Under the pieces are notes generated by a model that made no database searches, was not told where the DNA came from, and was given only the letters and a program-made list of their open reading frames with translations. The translations under genes and the position numbers were made by a program. From contig NZ_CP127294.1 of NCBI RefSeq assembly GCF_030285625.1, positions 3,544,001 to 3,608,000 on the forward strand: DNA of 64,000 bases, given 5' to 3'. The stretch comes from Amycolatopsis sp. 2-15 (GTDB lineage Bacteria > Actinomycetota > Actinomycetes > Mycobacteriales > Pseudonocardiaceae). Each line of letters starts with the position of its first letter. The first letter of the stretch is position 1. Below are positions 1 through 8,362 of the stretch, piece by piece.

Positions 1-1203
1 CTTCTTGCGGTCGGCGATGGAGAGGTAACCGTCCTCGAAGCGGCCACCGTCGCCGGTGTGGAACCAGTTGCCCGCCTGCACGCGGGCGGTTTCGTCCGGG
101 TTCTCCCAGTAGCCCTCGAGGTTCATGTTCGACTGGACGAGCACCTCGCCGTCGTTGTCGATCGACACGCGCACGCCCAGCGCCGGCGCGCCCGCGCGGC
201 CCAGGAGCTTGGCCTGCTCGTGGGTGTCGAGGTCCGCCCACTCCGAGCGGAAGCGGTTGACCGTGAGCAGCGGCGACGTCTCGGTGAGGCCGTAGATCTG
301 GATGAACTCCCAGCCCAGCTCGGCGCGCACGCGTTCGATGGTGCGGGTGGGCGGCGGCGCGCCCGCCACGACGATCCGCACGCGGTCTCGGCCGGGTATC
401 TCGCCGTCCCACTTCGCGGCGCCGTCGAGCGCCGCGGTGACCACGGCGGGTGCGGCGCACATGATCGTGACGCCGTGTTCCTCGACGCGGCGCAGGATCT
501 CGGTGCCGTCGACCTTGCGCAGCACGATGTGCCGGGCGCCGAGGCCGGTGACGCCGTAGGGCATGCCCCAGCCGTTGCAGTGGAACATCGGGAGGGTGTG
601 CAGCAGCACGTCGTTGTCGTTGAGCGTGGTGTGCAAGGCGAACGTGGTGGCGTTGAGCCAGAGGTTGCGGTGCGTCAGCTGCACGCCCTTGGGCCGCGCC
701 GTGGTGCCCGAGGTGTAGTTGAGCGTGGCGGTGGCCGATTCGTCGGGCTGCCACGGCCGCGGGTCGCCGTCGCCGCCGAAGATCTGCTCGTCGTGCTCGC
801 CGAGCACGAACACGTGCTTCGCGGTGACAGAGTCGAGCAGCGGTTTGAGCTCCGGGTCGATCATCACGACGTCGGCGCCCGAGTGCTCCACGATGTAGCG
901 CACCTCCGCCGGCGCGAGGCGGAAGTTCACCGGCACCAGGATGCGGCCCCAGCCCGAAACCCCGAAGAACGACGTGAGCAGCCGAGCCGAGTTGTGCGAG
1001 ACGATCGCGACGCGGCCGCCGACGGGCACGCCCAGCGCGTCGAGGTTGGCGGCCTGCGCGCGGGCCCGCCGGGCCAGCTCGCGGTAGGTGATCGCGCCCC
1101 ACGAGGCGGCGGGCTGGTCGGGTTCGTCCACCACTGCGATCCGGTCCGGGTACACCGTTTCCGCGCGGTCGAGGAAATCGCGGACAGCGAGGTCGTAGAA
1201 CAC
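1..1203 (-). CDS. AMP-dependent fatty acyl-CoA ligase, C-terminal end beyond window
   Basis: This is an adenylate-forming enzyme that activates a fatty or carboxylic acid to an acyl-AMP and then an acyl-CoA. The AMP-binding P-loop reads YTSGTTARPKG near residue 160, with Ala where Gly is usual. Later come the motifs YGLTETSP and, near residue 380, HTGDGG, followed by ADRKK at the window edge. About 401 residues are present of roughly 520 to 540 expected, so the mobile C-terminal domain lies outside. The GTG start has a GAAGGGA ribosome site just upstream. The LuxR/GAF regulator lies 91 bp upstream on the same strand and may control it. The family is clear but the acid substrate cannot be read from sequence. 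Confidence 0.9.
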   Translation of the reverse strand, partial: MFYDLAVRDFLDRAETVYPDRIAVVDEPDQPAASWGAITYRELARRARAQAANLDALGVPVGGRVAIVSHNSARLLTSFFGVSGWGRILVPVNFRLAPAEVRYIVEHSGADVVMIDPELKPLLDSVTAKHVFVLGEHDEQIFGGDGDPRPWQPDESATATLNYTSGTTARPKGVQLTHRNLWLNATTFALHTTLNDNDVLLHTLPMFHCNGWGMPYGVTGLGARHIVLRKVDGTEILRRVEEHGVTIMCAAPAVVTAALDGAAKWDGEIPGRDRVRIVVAGAPPPTRTIERVRAELGWEFIQIYGLTETSPLLTVNRFRSEWADLDTHEQAKLLGRAGAPALGVRVSIDNDGEVLVQSNMNLEGYWENPDETARVQAGNWFHTGDGGRFEDGYLSIADRKK

Positions 1204-1294
1204 GTGCCGATCCCTTCGCGTCGAACGGGCAGCGCTGCCCGTGCGGCGATGATGCCCCCGCGGTGTCCACCCGGCCACCCCACAAAGAGGGTGC

Positions 1295-2104
1295 TCAGCC
1301 GAGCAGACCGGCCGCGCGGGCCCGGTTCACCGCCTGGATCCGGTTGCTGACGTCGAGCTTGCGCATGGCGTGTTTGAGGTACGACTTGACCGTGTTGGGC
1401 AGCAGCCCGAGCCGCTCGGAGATCTCGTCGTTGGTGCAGCCCTCGCTCACGAGCCGCAGCACGTCGAGCTCGCGCGGCGACAGCGTGATCCCCGGCGGTG
1501 CCTCGGCCGGACGCAGGCGTTCGCACACTTCGAGCAGCCGCGCGCGGGCCTCGTCGTCGTGCATCGAACCGGCGATCGCGAGGAGCTCGGCGCGCAGGTC
1601 GTGGTGCTCGCCCAGCGGCGGTGCCGCCACGCGGCGCCGGACTTCTTCCTCGACCTCGATGTCCCGCTCCAGCCGCGCGACGACAGCGCTCGCCGCGCGC
1701 AGGATCCGGTCGCCGAAGGTGATCGAGTCACGCGTCGCCGCATACAGAACCGCGCGCGTCGACGCGCCTACGCGCACCGGCAGGGCGACCATCGCCCGCA
1801 GCCGCTCCGGCGCGACGGCGCGGTCGTACTTGTGCGTGATGCCCTGCGCGTTGAGGTAGTCGATGACCGTCGACGGCCGCCCGAGCGCCACAGCCTTGCC
1901 GCCCAGCCCGGCGCCGGTGTCGACGCGGAGGTGCTGCAGCGAGCCCGTGGCCGTGCCGCGCAGCTGGTCGATCACGAGGGTCCGCGAGCCCGCCGACACG
2001 GGCCCGCCCATCGCGACCGGCAGCCCGGTCGCGCGCTGGAGCGCCTGCAGCGCGCCGGCGACCAGGGGGCTGGCCGTCAGCGCGAGCCTGCCCGATGGCG
2101 TCAT
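1295..2104 (-). CDS. LuxR-family regulator with GAF sensor domain
   Basis: A 269-residue transcription factor. Residues about 15 to 165 look like a GAF sensory domain, and the last 60 residues are a LuxR/FixJ helix-turn-helix with LSPRELDVLRLVSEG and NTVKSYLKHAMRKLDV. The architecture suggests it senses a small molecule or redox state and binds DNA directly, because no receiver aspartate domain is present. The ATG at 2104 is preferred because GGGAC precedes it and upstream in-frame sequence is arginine-rich noise. It lies 91 bp upstream of the acyl-CoA ligase in the same orientation and is divergent from the coiled-coil protein gene. Ligand and targets are unknown. Confidence 0.85.
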   Translation of the reverse strand: MTPSGRLALTASPLVAGALQALQRATGLPVAMGGPVSAGSRTLVIDQLRGTATGSLQHLRVDTGAGLGGKAVALGRPSTVIDYLNAQGITHKYDRAVAPERLRAMVALPVRVGASTRAVLYAATRDSITFGDRILRAASAVVARLERDIEVEEEVRRRVAAPPLGEHHDLRAELLAIAGSMHDDEARARLLEVCERLRPAEAPPGITLSPRELDVLRLVSEGCTNDEISERLGLLPNTVKSYLKHAMRKLDVSNRIQAVNRARAAGLLG

Positions 2105-2214
2105 GGGCACCGTCCCTGGACCTGTCTCGCTTGACCTGCGGCTTTCGGCTTTGCCGAGGCGTCCACCGTACGTGAAACGTCGCGTTCGGACTACCGGTGT
2201 GGTTCCGTGGTGCG

Positions 2215-3093
2215 GTGAACTTCGACTCCGTCGCCGACGACCTCTACGCGGGCGAGCCCGCCGACTTCGTCGCGTCGCGCACCGCCGCGGCCCGTGCGGC
2301 CAAGAAGGCGGGCGACGCCGAGCTCGCCAGCCGCATCCAGGCGCTGCGCAAGCCGACAACCGCGGCCTTCTTCGTCAACCGGCTGGCGCGGGACGGCTCT
2401 TCGGCGCTGGAGGAGCTGGCCGAGCTGGGCGACCGGCTGCGGGCCGCCCACGCGAGCCTCGCCGGTGAGCAGCTGCGAGAGCTGGCGCAACGGCGGGCCG
2501 AGCTGGTGCGCGGGGTCCTGCGCGACGCTCCGGACCTGAGCGACTCCGTCGCGCGTGAGGTGGAGGAGACGCTGGAGACGGTAGTGGCGGACCCGGACGT
2601 CGCACGGCTCGTGCTGGCCGGGCGGCTGACGTCGGTGGCGCACCAGGATGCGGATCAGTGGCTGTCGTTGCCCGCTGGGTCGGGTCCGCGGAAGAAGAAG
2701 GCCGCTCCAGCTCCGGCTCTCGCTTCGGCTCCGGCTCCGGCTCCGGCCAAGAAATCCGCGAAGAAGCCCGCGCCGGCCAAGGAAAAGTCCCGGCCTGAAA
2801 AGTCCGAAGAGGACCGCGAACGCGAACGCGCCGCCCGGGAAGAATGGCAACGCAAGGCTTCCGCCGCGACCCGCGAACGCGCGGAAGCCTCACGAACCCT
2901 TGTCCGCACTGAACGCATCGCCGAGCAGGCCGACGCCCGCGTGGCCGAACTGCGCGAACGCCTCGCCGAAGCCGAAGAACGTGCCACCCGCGCGGCCAAG
3001 GACCTTTCGACGGCACGGGCGGCGTTCGACAAGGCCGACGAGGCCGTGCGGGAGTTCACGCACAACGGCACTTCGACTAGCCGCCGTCGATAG
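2215..3093 (+). CDS. Conserved hypothetical protein with coiled-coil tail
   Basis: A 292-residue protein of unknown function. Residues 1 to about 155 are an alpha-helical region beginning NFDSVADDLYAGEPADFV, similar in pattern to a widespread actinobacterial hypothetical family. An Ala/Pro/Lys-rich linker follows (about 160 to 200), then a highly charged Arg/Glu-rich segment to about residue 280 that should form a long coiled coil. No catalytic motif or membrane segment is visible. GTG at 2215 is chosen because the family usually starts close to this motif; a GTG at 2197 would add six residues. A structural or nucleic-acid-associated role is possible but only a guess. Confidence 0.7.
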   Translation: MNFDSVADDLYAGEPADFVASRTAAARAAKKAGDAELASRIQALRKPTTAAFFVNRLARDGSSALEELAELGDRLRAAHASLAGEQLRELAQRRAELVRGVLRDAPDLSDSVAREVEETLETVVADPDVARLVLAGRLTSVAHQDADQWLSLPAGSGPRKKKAAPAPALASAPAPAPAKKSAKKPAPAKEKSRPEKSEEDRERERAAREEWQRKASAATRERAEASRTLVRTERIAEQADARVAELRERLAEAEERATRAAKDLSTARAAFDKADEAVREFTHNGTSTSRRR

Positions 3094-3210
3094 GTCTGTC
3101 GGCGCATTTCGGCGAGCCGCCGGTAACCCCTCAACGGGTTCAGCTCCAGCACTGGAACCCGACGTGGTCGGCGCGACGGCCGGCGCGCCGACGCTCGACG
3201 GCTCGGCGGG

Positions 3211-3388
3211 TGGGTCAGCCCGTAGCCCACGTGGCGGCCCCAGCCGGCGCGGATCTGCTCGACCGGATCGGCCTCCGCGCGGTTTTTGTCGGTGCTCTCC
3301 ACATACTGGGTGAAGCCGAAGTTGACCACCGCGACGAGCAGCTCCTGCTTGCTGCCGAAGCGGTGGTACAGCGTCGTAACGAATGTAG
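3211..3388 (-). pseudogene. Remnant of a TetR/AcrR-family regulator
   Basis: Read on the minus strand, this stretch encodes the second half of a TetR DNA-binding domain and the start of the ligand domain. TTLYHRFGSKQELLVAVV matches the TetR recognition-helix region, and RHVGYGLTHP fits the next helices. The first helices of the DNA-binding domain are absent, and the reading becomes arginine-rich nonsense after the THP motif. No start codon with a ribosome site is present. The fragment sits between the coiled-coil protein and the AlkC-like gene, so the 317-bp gap between them consists largely of this relic. Confidence 0.6.
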
Positions 3389-3410
3389 CGCTTGATGGAG
3401 GGAGAAGCGG

Positions 3411-4508
3411 ATGCCGCTGGCCGACGAGATGCTCAACGACGCGGTCGTCAGGGGGCTGCTCGCGTCGATGAAGGCGGCGGCGGCGGGCGTCGCGTTCGGG
3501 GAGCTCCGCCGGGTCCGTCTGGGTGGCCTGGGCCTGCGGCAACGCACCGACGCCGTGCGCGACGCGTTGCTGGCCGACCTGCCGGGCGGCTACCGCGAGC
3601 TGGAAGACGTGGTGCGGCGGGCGCTGGCCGACGAGTCGTTCTCCGGCTGGATGATCTGGCCCGTCTCGGAGGCGGCTTCGGCGCGGGCTCTGGCGGACGG
3701 CGGGCCGGTCGCGTTCGACGCGGCATTGGATCTGCTCGCTGCCTTGACCCCTCGGCTCACTGCGGAGTTCGCCATCCGGCCGCTGCTCGACGCGGATCTC
3801 GACCGGGCGCTGCCGAAGGTGCTGACCTGGACTTCCGACCCGTCCGAGCACGTCCGCCGCCTGGCGTCGGAGGGCACGCGGCCGCTGCTGCCGTGGGCGC
3901 GCCGGGTGGGTGCGATCACCGCCCGGCCGGGCGTCACGGCGCCGATCCTCGACGCGCTGCACGGCGACTCGTCGGCGTACGTGCGGCGTTCGGTCGCCAA
4001 CCACCTCAACGACGTGAGCCGCGCGCGTCCCGAGGTGGCGGTGGCCGCCGCGGGCCGGTGGATGAGCGCTTCCGAGGAGAAGCAGACGCTGCAGCTCGTC
4101 CGCCACGGCCTGCGCACCCTGATCAAACAAGGCGACCCGGGTGCGTTGGCGCTCCTCGGCTTCCCGCCACCGGCCGGCATCACCTTCGACGGTCTCGTGC
4201 TCTCGGCGCCTTCGGTGTCCATCGGCGGCGAACTGGGCTTCACCGGCACGCTGCGCAACACGGGCGACTCCCCGGTGAACCTGGTCGTCGACTACGTCGT
4301 GCACCACCGCAAGGCCAACGGCACCACCACACCGAAGGTCTTCAAGCTCACCACCCGCGTCCTTGATCCGGGCGCCGAGCTGCTCCTGGACCGCGCCCAC
4401 TCGTTCCGCGTCATCACCACCCGCGTCTACCACCCGGGCGCGCACGCGTTGGAGATCCAGGTGAACGGAACTTCGTTGGGGAAGGCGGATTTCGAGCTGC
4501 TGGCCTGA
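3411..4508 (+). CDS. DNA alkylation repair protein, AlkC-like
   Basis: A 365-residue protein resembling AlkC-type DNA glycosylases, which excise alkylated bases such as 3-methyladenine using a HEAT-like helical repeat scaffold. Residues about 70 to 255 are helical repeats, including SDPSEHVRRLASEG and SSAYVRRSVANHLNDVSR. Residues about 258 to 365 form a beta-rich Ig-like domain, the usual AlkC C-terminal extension. The ATG start follows a strong GGAGGGAG ribosome site. The gene stands alone, directly downstream of a TetR relic that may once have regulated it. The catalytic acid was not pinned down, so activity rests on family resemblance. Confidence 0.8.
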   Translation: MPLADEMLNDAVVRGLLASMKAAAAGVAFGELRRVRLGGLGLRQRTDAVRDALLADLPGGYRELEDVVRRALADESFSGWMIWPVSEAASARALADGGPVAFDAALDLLAALTPRLTAEFAIRPLLDADLDRALPKVLTWTSDPSEHVRRLASEGTRPLLPWARRVGAITARPGVTAPILDALHGDSSAYVRRSVANHLNDVSRARPEVAVAAAGRWMSASEEKQTLQLVRHGLRTLIKQGDPGALALLGFPPPAGITFDGLVLSAPSVSIGGELGFTGTLRNTGDSPVNLVVDYVVHHRKANGTTTPKVFKLTTRVLDPGAELLLDRAHSFRVITTRVYHPGAHALEIQVNGTSLGKADFELLA

Positions 4509-4524
4509 AGTCCACTGTGGAGGA

Positions 4525-5259
4525 TCAGTGGCGCAGTAAATACCGCAGCATCAACGTTCCGTCCTGCTCCAGCACCGAAGCCAAGTCGAGCCGCGCGGGG
4601 TCGATGGCATCGCCGAAGGTCGGGCGGGGGGCCCTGCCCGCGACGAGGAAGGGGGAGAGCGTGAGCCGGAACTCGTCGACCGCGTCGGCGGCGAGCAGGG
4701 AGGCGAACAGGTGCGGGCCGCCCTCGCAGTCGATGCGGGTGAGGCCGCGGGCGGCGAGGGTGTCGACGGCGGAGCGAAGGTCGACGGTGTCCGTGCCGGC
4801 CACGAGCACGTCGGCGCCGGCGGCGGTCCAGGCGGCGCGCAGGTCGGGGTCGGTGGCGGCGTGGGTGATGACGATGGTGGGCACGAGCGCGTTGGTGATC
4901 ACCGGGGCGTCCGGGCGCAGCGAGCCACCGCCGGTGACGACGGCGACCGGTGGAATCGGGGCGAGACCGTGACGGCGGCGCCGCTCGGCGGAGTGCTCGT
5001 CGGGGCGCATGCCCTGGAAGCCCTCGATCAGGGCGGTGCCCGCGCCGACCAGCACGACGTCGGCGAGGTCGTTGCCCAAGCGGTAGATCACGCGGTCGGC
5101 GGGCGTGGACAGCGAGGCCGAGCGGCCGTCGACCGTGACGGCACCGTCGGTGCTCGACACGAAGTTCACCACGAGCCACTTTTCGGGCGCGCGGTAGGCG
5201 TAGAGCGCCTCGAGGTCGGCCTCGGCCAGGTCGCGGGTGCCCGGGAAGATCTCACGCAT
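4525..5259 (-). CDS. RibD C-terminal-type pyrimidine reductase (DHFR fold)
   Basis: A 244-residue NADPH-dependent reductase of the RibD C-terminal family, which shares the dihydrofolate reductase fold. Visible motifs are VNFVSSTDGAVTVDGRSA near residue 32, LVGAGTALIEG near 70, and DCEGGPHLFASLLAADAVDE near 178, which forms the nucleotide site. It lacks the deaminase domain of full RibD. Its ATG overlaps the TGA of the dihydropteroate synthase homologue by one base, so the two are translationally coupled. A mycobacterial homologue (Rv2671) is known to substitute for dihydrofolate reductase, so a folate role is plausible here. Riboflavin-pathway pyrimidine reduction is the alternative. Confidence 0.85.
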   Translation of the reverse strand: MREIFPGTRDLAEADLEALYAYRAPEKWLVVNFVSSTDGAVTVDGRSASLSTPADRVIYRLGNDLADVVLVGAGTALIEGFQGMRPDEHSAERRRRHGLAPIPPVAVVTGGGSLRPDAPVITNALVPTIVITHAATDPDLRAAWTAAGADVLVAGTDTVDLRSAVDTLAARGLTRIDCEGGPHLFASLLAADAVDEFRLTLSPFLVAGRAPRPTFGDAIDPARLDLASVLEQDGTLMLRYLLRH

Positions 5260-6128
5260 CAGACGGACCTCACCACGTGCGCGGGCGGGCGCGTGCCCGC
5301 GATACTGGCCACCATCTCGGCCACCTGCCGAGTCTCCACGACCTGGTGGGCGCGGAACATCGCGGCCCCGTGCAGCGCCGCGACGGCCGTGGCCGCGAGC
5401 GTGCCGATCACGCGCTCGCCGACGGGCACGTCGAGCGTCTCGCCGATCACGTCCTTGTTCGACAGCGCCATCAGCACCGGCCAGCCCGTGTCCACGAGCG
5501 CCTGCGTGTGTCGCATCAGCTCCAGCGACTGGTAGGAGTTCTTGCCGAAGTCGATGCAGGGGTCGATCATGATCCCCTCACGCGGCACCCCGCGCTCCAG
5601 CGCGCGCTTCGCGAGCTCCGTGGTGCCGTCGATCACGGCGCCGACCACGTCGTCGTACACCGGCTTCACGGCTTCGGTGCGCGGCGTGAGGCCGTTGGTG
5701 TGGGAGCAGATGTACCCCGCGCCGTGCTGGGCCGCGACGTCGAGGATCTCCGGCTCGAAGGCCGCCCAGTTGTCGTTCACGATGTCGGCGCCGGCGCGGC
5801 AGACGGCGTCGGCGACCTCGGCGCGGTAGGTGTCGACGCTGATCACGAGGTCCGGGTACGTCTCGCGCGCCCACTCGACCGTCGGCACCACGCGGGCGAT
5901 CTCCTCGGCCGCGGTGACCTCGGGGCCCTTGCCGGCGGGCACGCCGCCGATGTCGATGAGGTCGGCGCCCTCGGCGCACGCGCGGCGGATGGCGTCCTGC
6001 GCGCGGGTCTCGAGGTAGGTCGCGCCGTTGTCGTAGAACGAATCGGGGGTGCGGTTGATGATGGCCATCACCAGCGCGCGATCGCTGGTGAGGCGGCGGC
6101 CTCGGAAGACGAGGTCGGGCGTGTGCAT
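5259..6128 (-). CDS. Dihydropteroate synthase homologue (divergent, FolP2-like)
   Basis: A 289-residue TIM-barrel protein of the dihydropteroate synthase family, which joins pterin pyrophosphate to 4-aminobenzoate in folate synthesis. Recognisable elements are NRTPDSFYDNG near residue 22, DLIDIGGVPAGKG near 57, SVDTYRAEVADAV near 94 and MIDPCIDFGKN near 183. Several differ from the classical pattern: the loops usually read NVTPDSFSDGG and DPGxGFGK. This places it nearer the second, divergent DHPS copies of actinobacteria, at least one of which is reported to lack DHPS activity. Start choice rests on GGAGAAGCC before ATG. It is the first gene of a two-gene unit with a DHFR-fold reductase. Confidence 0.85.
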   Translation of the reverse strand: MHTPDLVFRGRRLTSDRALVMAIINRTPDSFYDNGATYLETRAQDAIRRACAEGADLIDIGGVPAGKGPEVTAAEEIARVVPTVEWARETYPDLVISVDTYRAEVADAVCRAGADIVNDNWAAFEPEILDVAAQHGAGYICSHTNGLTPRTEAVKPVYDDVVGAVIDGTTELAKRALERGVPREGIMIDPCIDFGKNSYQSLELMRHTQALVDTGWPVLMALSNKDVIGETLDVPVGERVIGTLAATAVAALHGAAMFRAHQVVETRQVAEMVASIAGTRPPAHVVRSV

Positions 6129-6245
6129 GGCTTCTCCCGTACCGGAACGTCGGTAACCGCGATCATAGGCGAGCGCGCGACGGTGATACGGCGGGCAGGT
6201 GGCGGGCAACACCGCCGAAGGCCACCTGCTCCCGGGCCGGCGACT

Positions 6246-6545
6246 TCAGGAGGCGAGCGCCTCGTTGATGGCGTGGAACTCGTGGGCGGTACGAGTGGCG
6301 GAGAATTCGATCACGGTGTAGTGCGCGAGGTGCTGGACGACGAGCGGGTCGGTGGCGAGCACGGCGTCCAGCTTGCCGCGCACACACGGACGGGTGAGGA
6401 TGACCTGGTCGTGCTCGGTGTCCCCTTTTCCGGAAACCAGGAACAATCCGCGGGAGAAGTGCGTGCGCAGCCACTCCGCGTGTTCTGCCAGTGCGTAGTC
6501 GACTTCGTTTCGAGGCGCCGTGTAGGCGAGCAAGGCTATGTACAT
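6246..6545 (-). CDS. YciI family protein
   Basis: A 99-residue protein of the YciI-like ferredoxin-fold family. It begins MYIALLAYTAPRNEVDYA, typical for the family start, continues with HAEWLRTHFSRGLFLVSG, and has the conserved Asp-Pro of ATDPLVVQHLAHYTVIEF. Family members are small alpha/beta dimers with a His/Asp pocket, and some act in dehalogenase-like chemistry, but most have no assigned reaction. ATG at 6545 is preferred over a GTG at 6605 because the family starts at this methionine. The gene is isolated between the DHPS unit and a divergent membrane protein gene. Confidence 0.8.
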   Translation of the reverse strand: MYIALLAYTAPRNEVDYALAEHAEWLRTHFSRGLFLVSGKGDTEHDQVILTRPCVRGKLDAVLATDPLVVQHLAHYTVIEFSATRTAHEFHAINEALAS

Positions 6546-6744
6546 GTCTTCAGAGTAGAACTCACTCAGGGCGGTCGCATCCTCCTGCCGAGTGGCGACG
6601 CCCACGCGTTATCCCGGAATTGCAATGGGTTCTTTACGTACTCTTTTTTCGCGTTTTCCCAGTGGACGGCGTACGTAAATCTGCGTACGCGGGTGTCGAC
6701 ACCGAGCCGACGACGAAACGTTGTCACAGCACCAAACTGACGTC

Positions 6745-7683
6745 ATGACTCAGCCGGTGATGGACGCCGTGAGCCGCATCTGGCGGGACGGCAGGCGCGC
6801 GGAACGCGTCGCGTACGTGGTGGGGGCGGTGCTCTTCGCGAGCGGCGTCGTGAACGCGGTGGTGCTGCTGGCCAGCGGCGGCACGTGGGTTGGGCCGGTG
6901 TCGCTGCGCAAAGCGGTCACGTTCGGGTTGTCGTTCGGTCTCACGCTGGCGTCGGTGGCGTGGGCGACGTCGTACCTCACGTTGCGGCCGCGGGCGCGCG
7001 CCGGGTTGCTGGGCGCGTTCCTCGCTGCGTGCGTGGCGGAGGTCCTGCTCGTGACGATGCAGGCGTGGCGAGGGGTCCCGTCGCATTTCAACTTCGAGAC
7101 CGGCTTCGACACGGTGGTCTCGATGTCGCTCGCGGCCGGCGGCGGCGTGATCGTGGTGACGGCGCTGGGCTTCACGGCCGCGGCTTTCCGTTCGCCGGGC
7201 ACTCTGCTGTCGGGAAAGCTGCTGTCGGGAAAGCCGGCGCCGAGCATGCTGGTCGCCGTGCGCTTCGGCCTGCTGGTGCTGATGGTCGCCCTCGCCACCG
7301 GCGCGGTGATGATCGCCCGCGGTGTCGTCGAGGCCAGGGGCGGGTCACCTGAGCTGGCCTACACCAGCGCGGGTTCGCTGAAACCGCTGCACGCCGTCGC
7401 GATGCACGCGATCCTCGTACTGCCCGGGCTGGCGTGGCTGCTGCGCTTCACCGCGTTGCCCGAGCGGGCCCGCCTGCGCGTCGTCTGGCTCGCCGTGGCC
7501 GCCGACGCCGTGCTCACCGCGGTGATCGGTATCGAGGCCTTCGCGGGAATTCCGCCGTTCGCCGCGCCTTGGTTCTTACTGGCGCTCTCGGCCTCGGCGT
7601 CTCTCGTTCTGGCCGGCACCGTTGTTTTTTCTTTGATTCGCGGGAAAAGCAGCGCCGGCTATTTCAGTGCAAGCAATCCCTGA
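6745..7683 (+). CDS. Integral membrane protein of unknown function
   Basis: A 312-residue polytopic membrane protein with about eight hydrophobic segments, for example around residues 22 to 44, 55 to 72, 85 to 105 and 130 to 150. A short conserved-looking element, WRGVPSHFNFETGFD, sits between segments 3 and 4. No transporter, enzyme or signalling motif was recognised. ATG at 6745 is preferred; an upstream ATG eight codons earlier is possible. The 3' end overlaps the end of the convergent tetR gene by 25 bp. Upstream, two copies of the palindrome CGTACG lie at 6670 and 6684, which might be regulatory. Confidence 0.7.
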   Translation: MTQPVMDAVSRIWRDGRRAERVAYVVGAVLFASGVVNAVVLLASGGTWVGPVSLRKAVTFGLSFGLTLASVAWATSYLTLRPRARAGLLGAFLAACVAEVLLVTMQAWRGVPSHFNFETGFDTVVSMSLAAGGGVIVVTALGFTAAAFRSPGTLLSGKLLSGKPAPSMLVAVRFGLLVLMVALATGAVMIARGVVEARGGSPELAYTSAGSLKPLHAVAMHAILVLPGLAWLLRFTALPERARLRVVWLAVAADAVLTAVIGIEAFAGIPPFAAPWFLLALSASASLVLAGTVVFSLIRGKSSAGYFSASNP

Positions 7684-8222
7684 ACCGCTTCGACGAGCGT
7701 CCGCCGCCTCCCCGCGCGGGCGCTCGGCAGGTGCGGCCCCAGTTCCGGGTTGGTGCTGTGCCACGCCGCGGAAAGCGCTTGGATCAGCACGAGCAGCTGC
7801 ACCGGCGAAAAGTGCCCGGAGATCTCGCCTTCGCGTTGCGCCCGCCCGATTTCCCGCAGCCGGACGTTGTTGACCTCGGTGATGGCCGCGAGGTGCTCGG
7901 CGTCCGACCGCTCGAGCCGGTACCACGTCGAGAGCCGCAATGTCTCGGGGTGCTCGTCGAAGTAGTCGAACGCCCGCCCGGTGTACCCGGCGAGATCCCC
8001 GGCGTCGAACGGCACCGCCTCGAAGAACGCCCCCGTCCGCTCATCGAACGCGGCGTCGAACAGCCCCTCCTTGCTACCGAAGTACGAGTAGATCATCGCC
8101 TTGTTGCACCCGGCCGCGGCGGCGATCCGGTCCACCCGCGCCCCCGCGATCCCGTATGCCGCGAACTCGCTGATCGCGGCTTCGAGCAGCCGCTGCTTCG
8201 TCTGTTCCGCGTCGCGCGCCAT
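7659..8222 (-). CDS. TetR-family transcriptional repressor
   Basis: A 187-residue one-component repressor. The N-terminal helix-turn-helix (residues about 8 to 55) reads AISEFAAYGIAGARVDRIA followed by NKAMIYSYFGSKEGLF, a canonical TetR domain. The rest is a helical ligand and dimer domain rich in aromatic residues. An imperfect 18-bp palindrome lies 12 bp upstream of its start, inside the divergent promoter region shared with the SDR gene at 8363, so it probably represses itself and that gene. Its tail overlaps the convergent membrane-protein gene by 25 bp. The inducer is unknown. Confidence 0.88.
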   Translation of the reverse strand: MARDAEQTKQRLLEAAISEFAAYGIAGARVDRIAAAAGCNKAMIYSYFGSKEGLFDAAFDERTGAFFEAVPFDAGDLAGYTGRAFDYFDEHPETLRLSTWYRLERSDAEHLAAITEVNNVRLREIGRAQREGEISGHFSPVQLLVLIQALSAAWHSTNPELGPHLPSARAGRRRTLVEAVQGLLALK

Positions 8223-8233
8223 CCGGCGAGGGT

Positions 8234-8251
8234 ACCAACCAACTGGTCGGT
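8234..8251. promoter_or_regulatory. Putative TetR operator
   Basis: The sequence ACCAACCAACTGGTCGGT is an imperfect palindrome in which 14 of 18 positions match their reverse complement, with half-sites ACCNACCA and TGGTNGGT. This spacing and symmetry are typical of TetR-family operators. It lies immediately upstream of the tetR gene and about 110 bp upstream of the divergent SDR gene. Confidence 0.6.
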
Positions 8252-8362
8252 GAATTGGGATTCGTCGGCAGCCTTACGTGCTGCCGTCCGTAGCTCTTGG
8301 ATCAGCTCGGCAAGGTGATCCGCTGTTTTCGCAGGTGAGAACCCTCGCGCTACGGTCGACTC

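Noticed and set aside
58..1350. 430-codon plus-strand frame at the window start
   Set aside because: It lies antisense to the acyl-CoA ligase, which has intact AMP-binding motifs on the minus strand.
6661..6700. Paired CGTACG palindromes as an operator for the membrane protein gene
   Set aside because: The six-base palindromes are short and common in GC-rich DNA, and no regulator or longer symmetry supports them.
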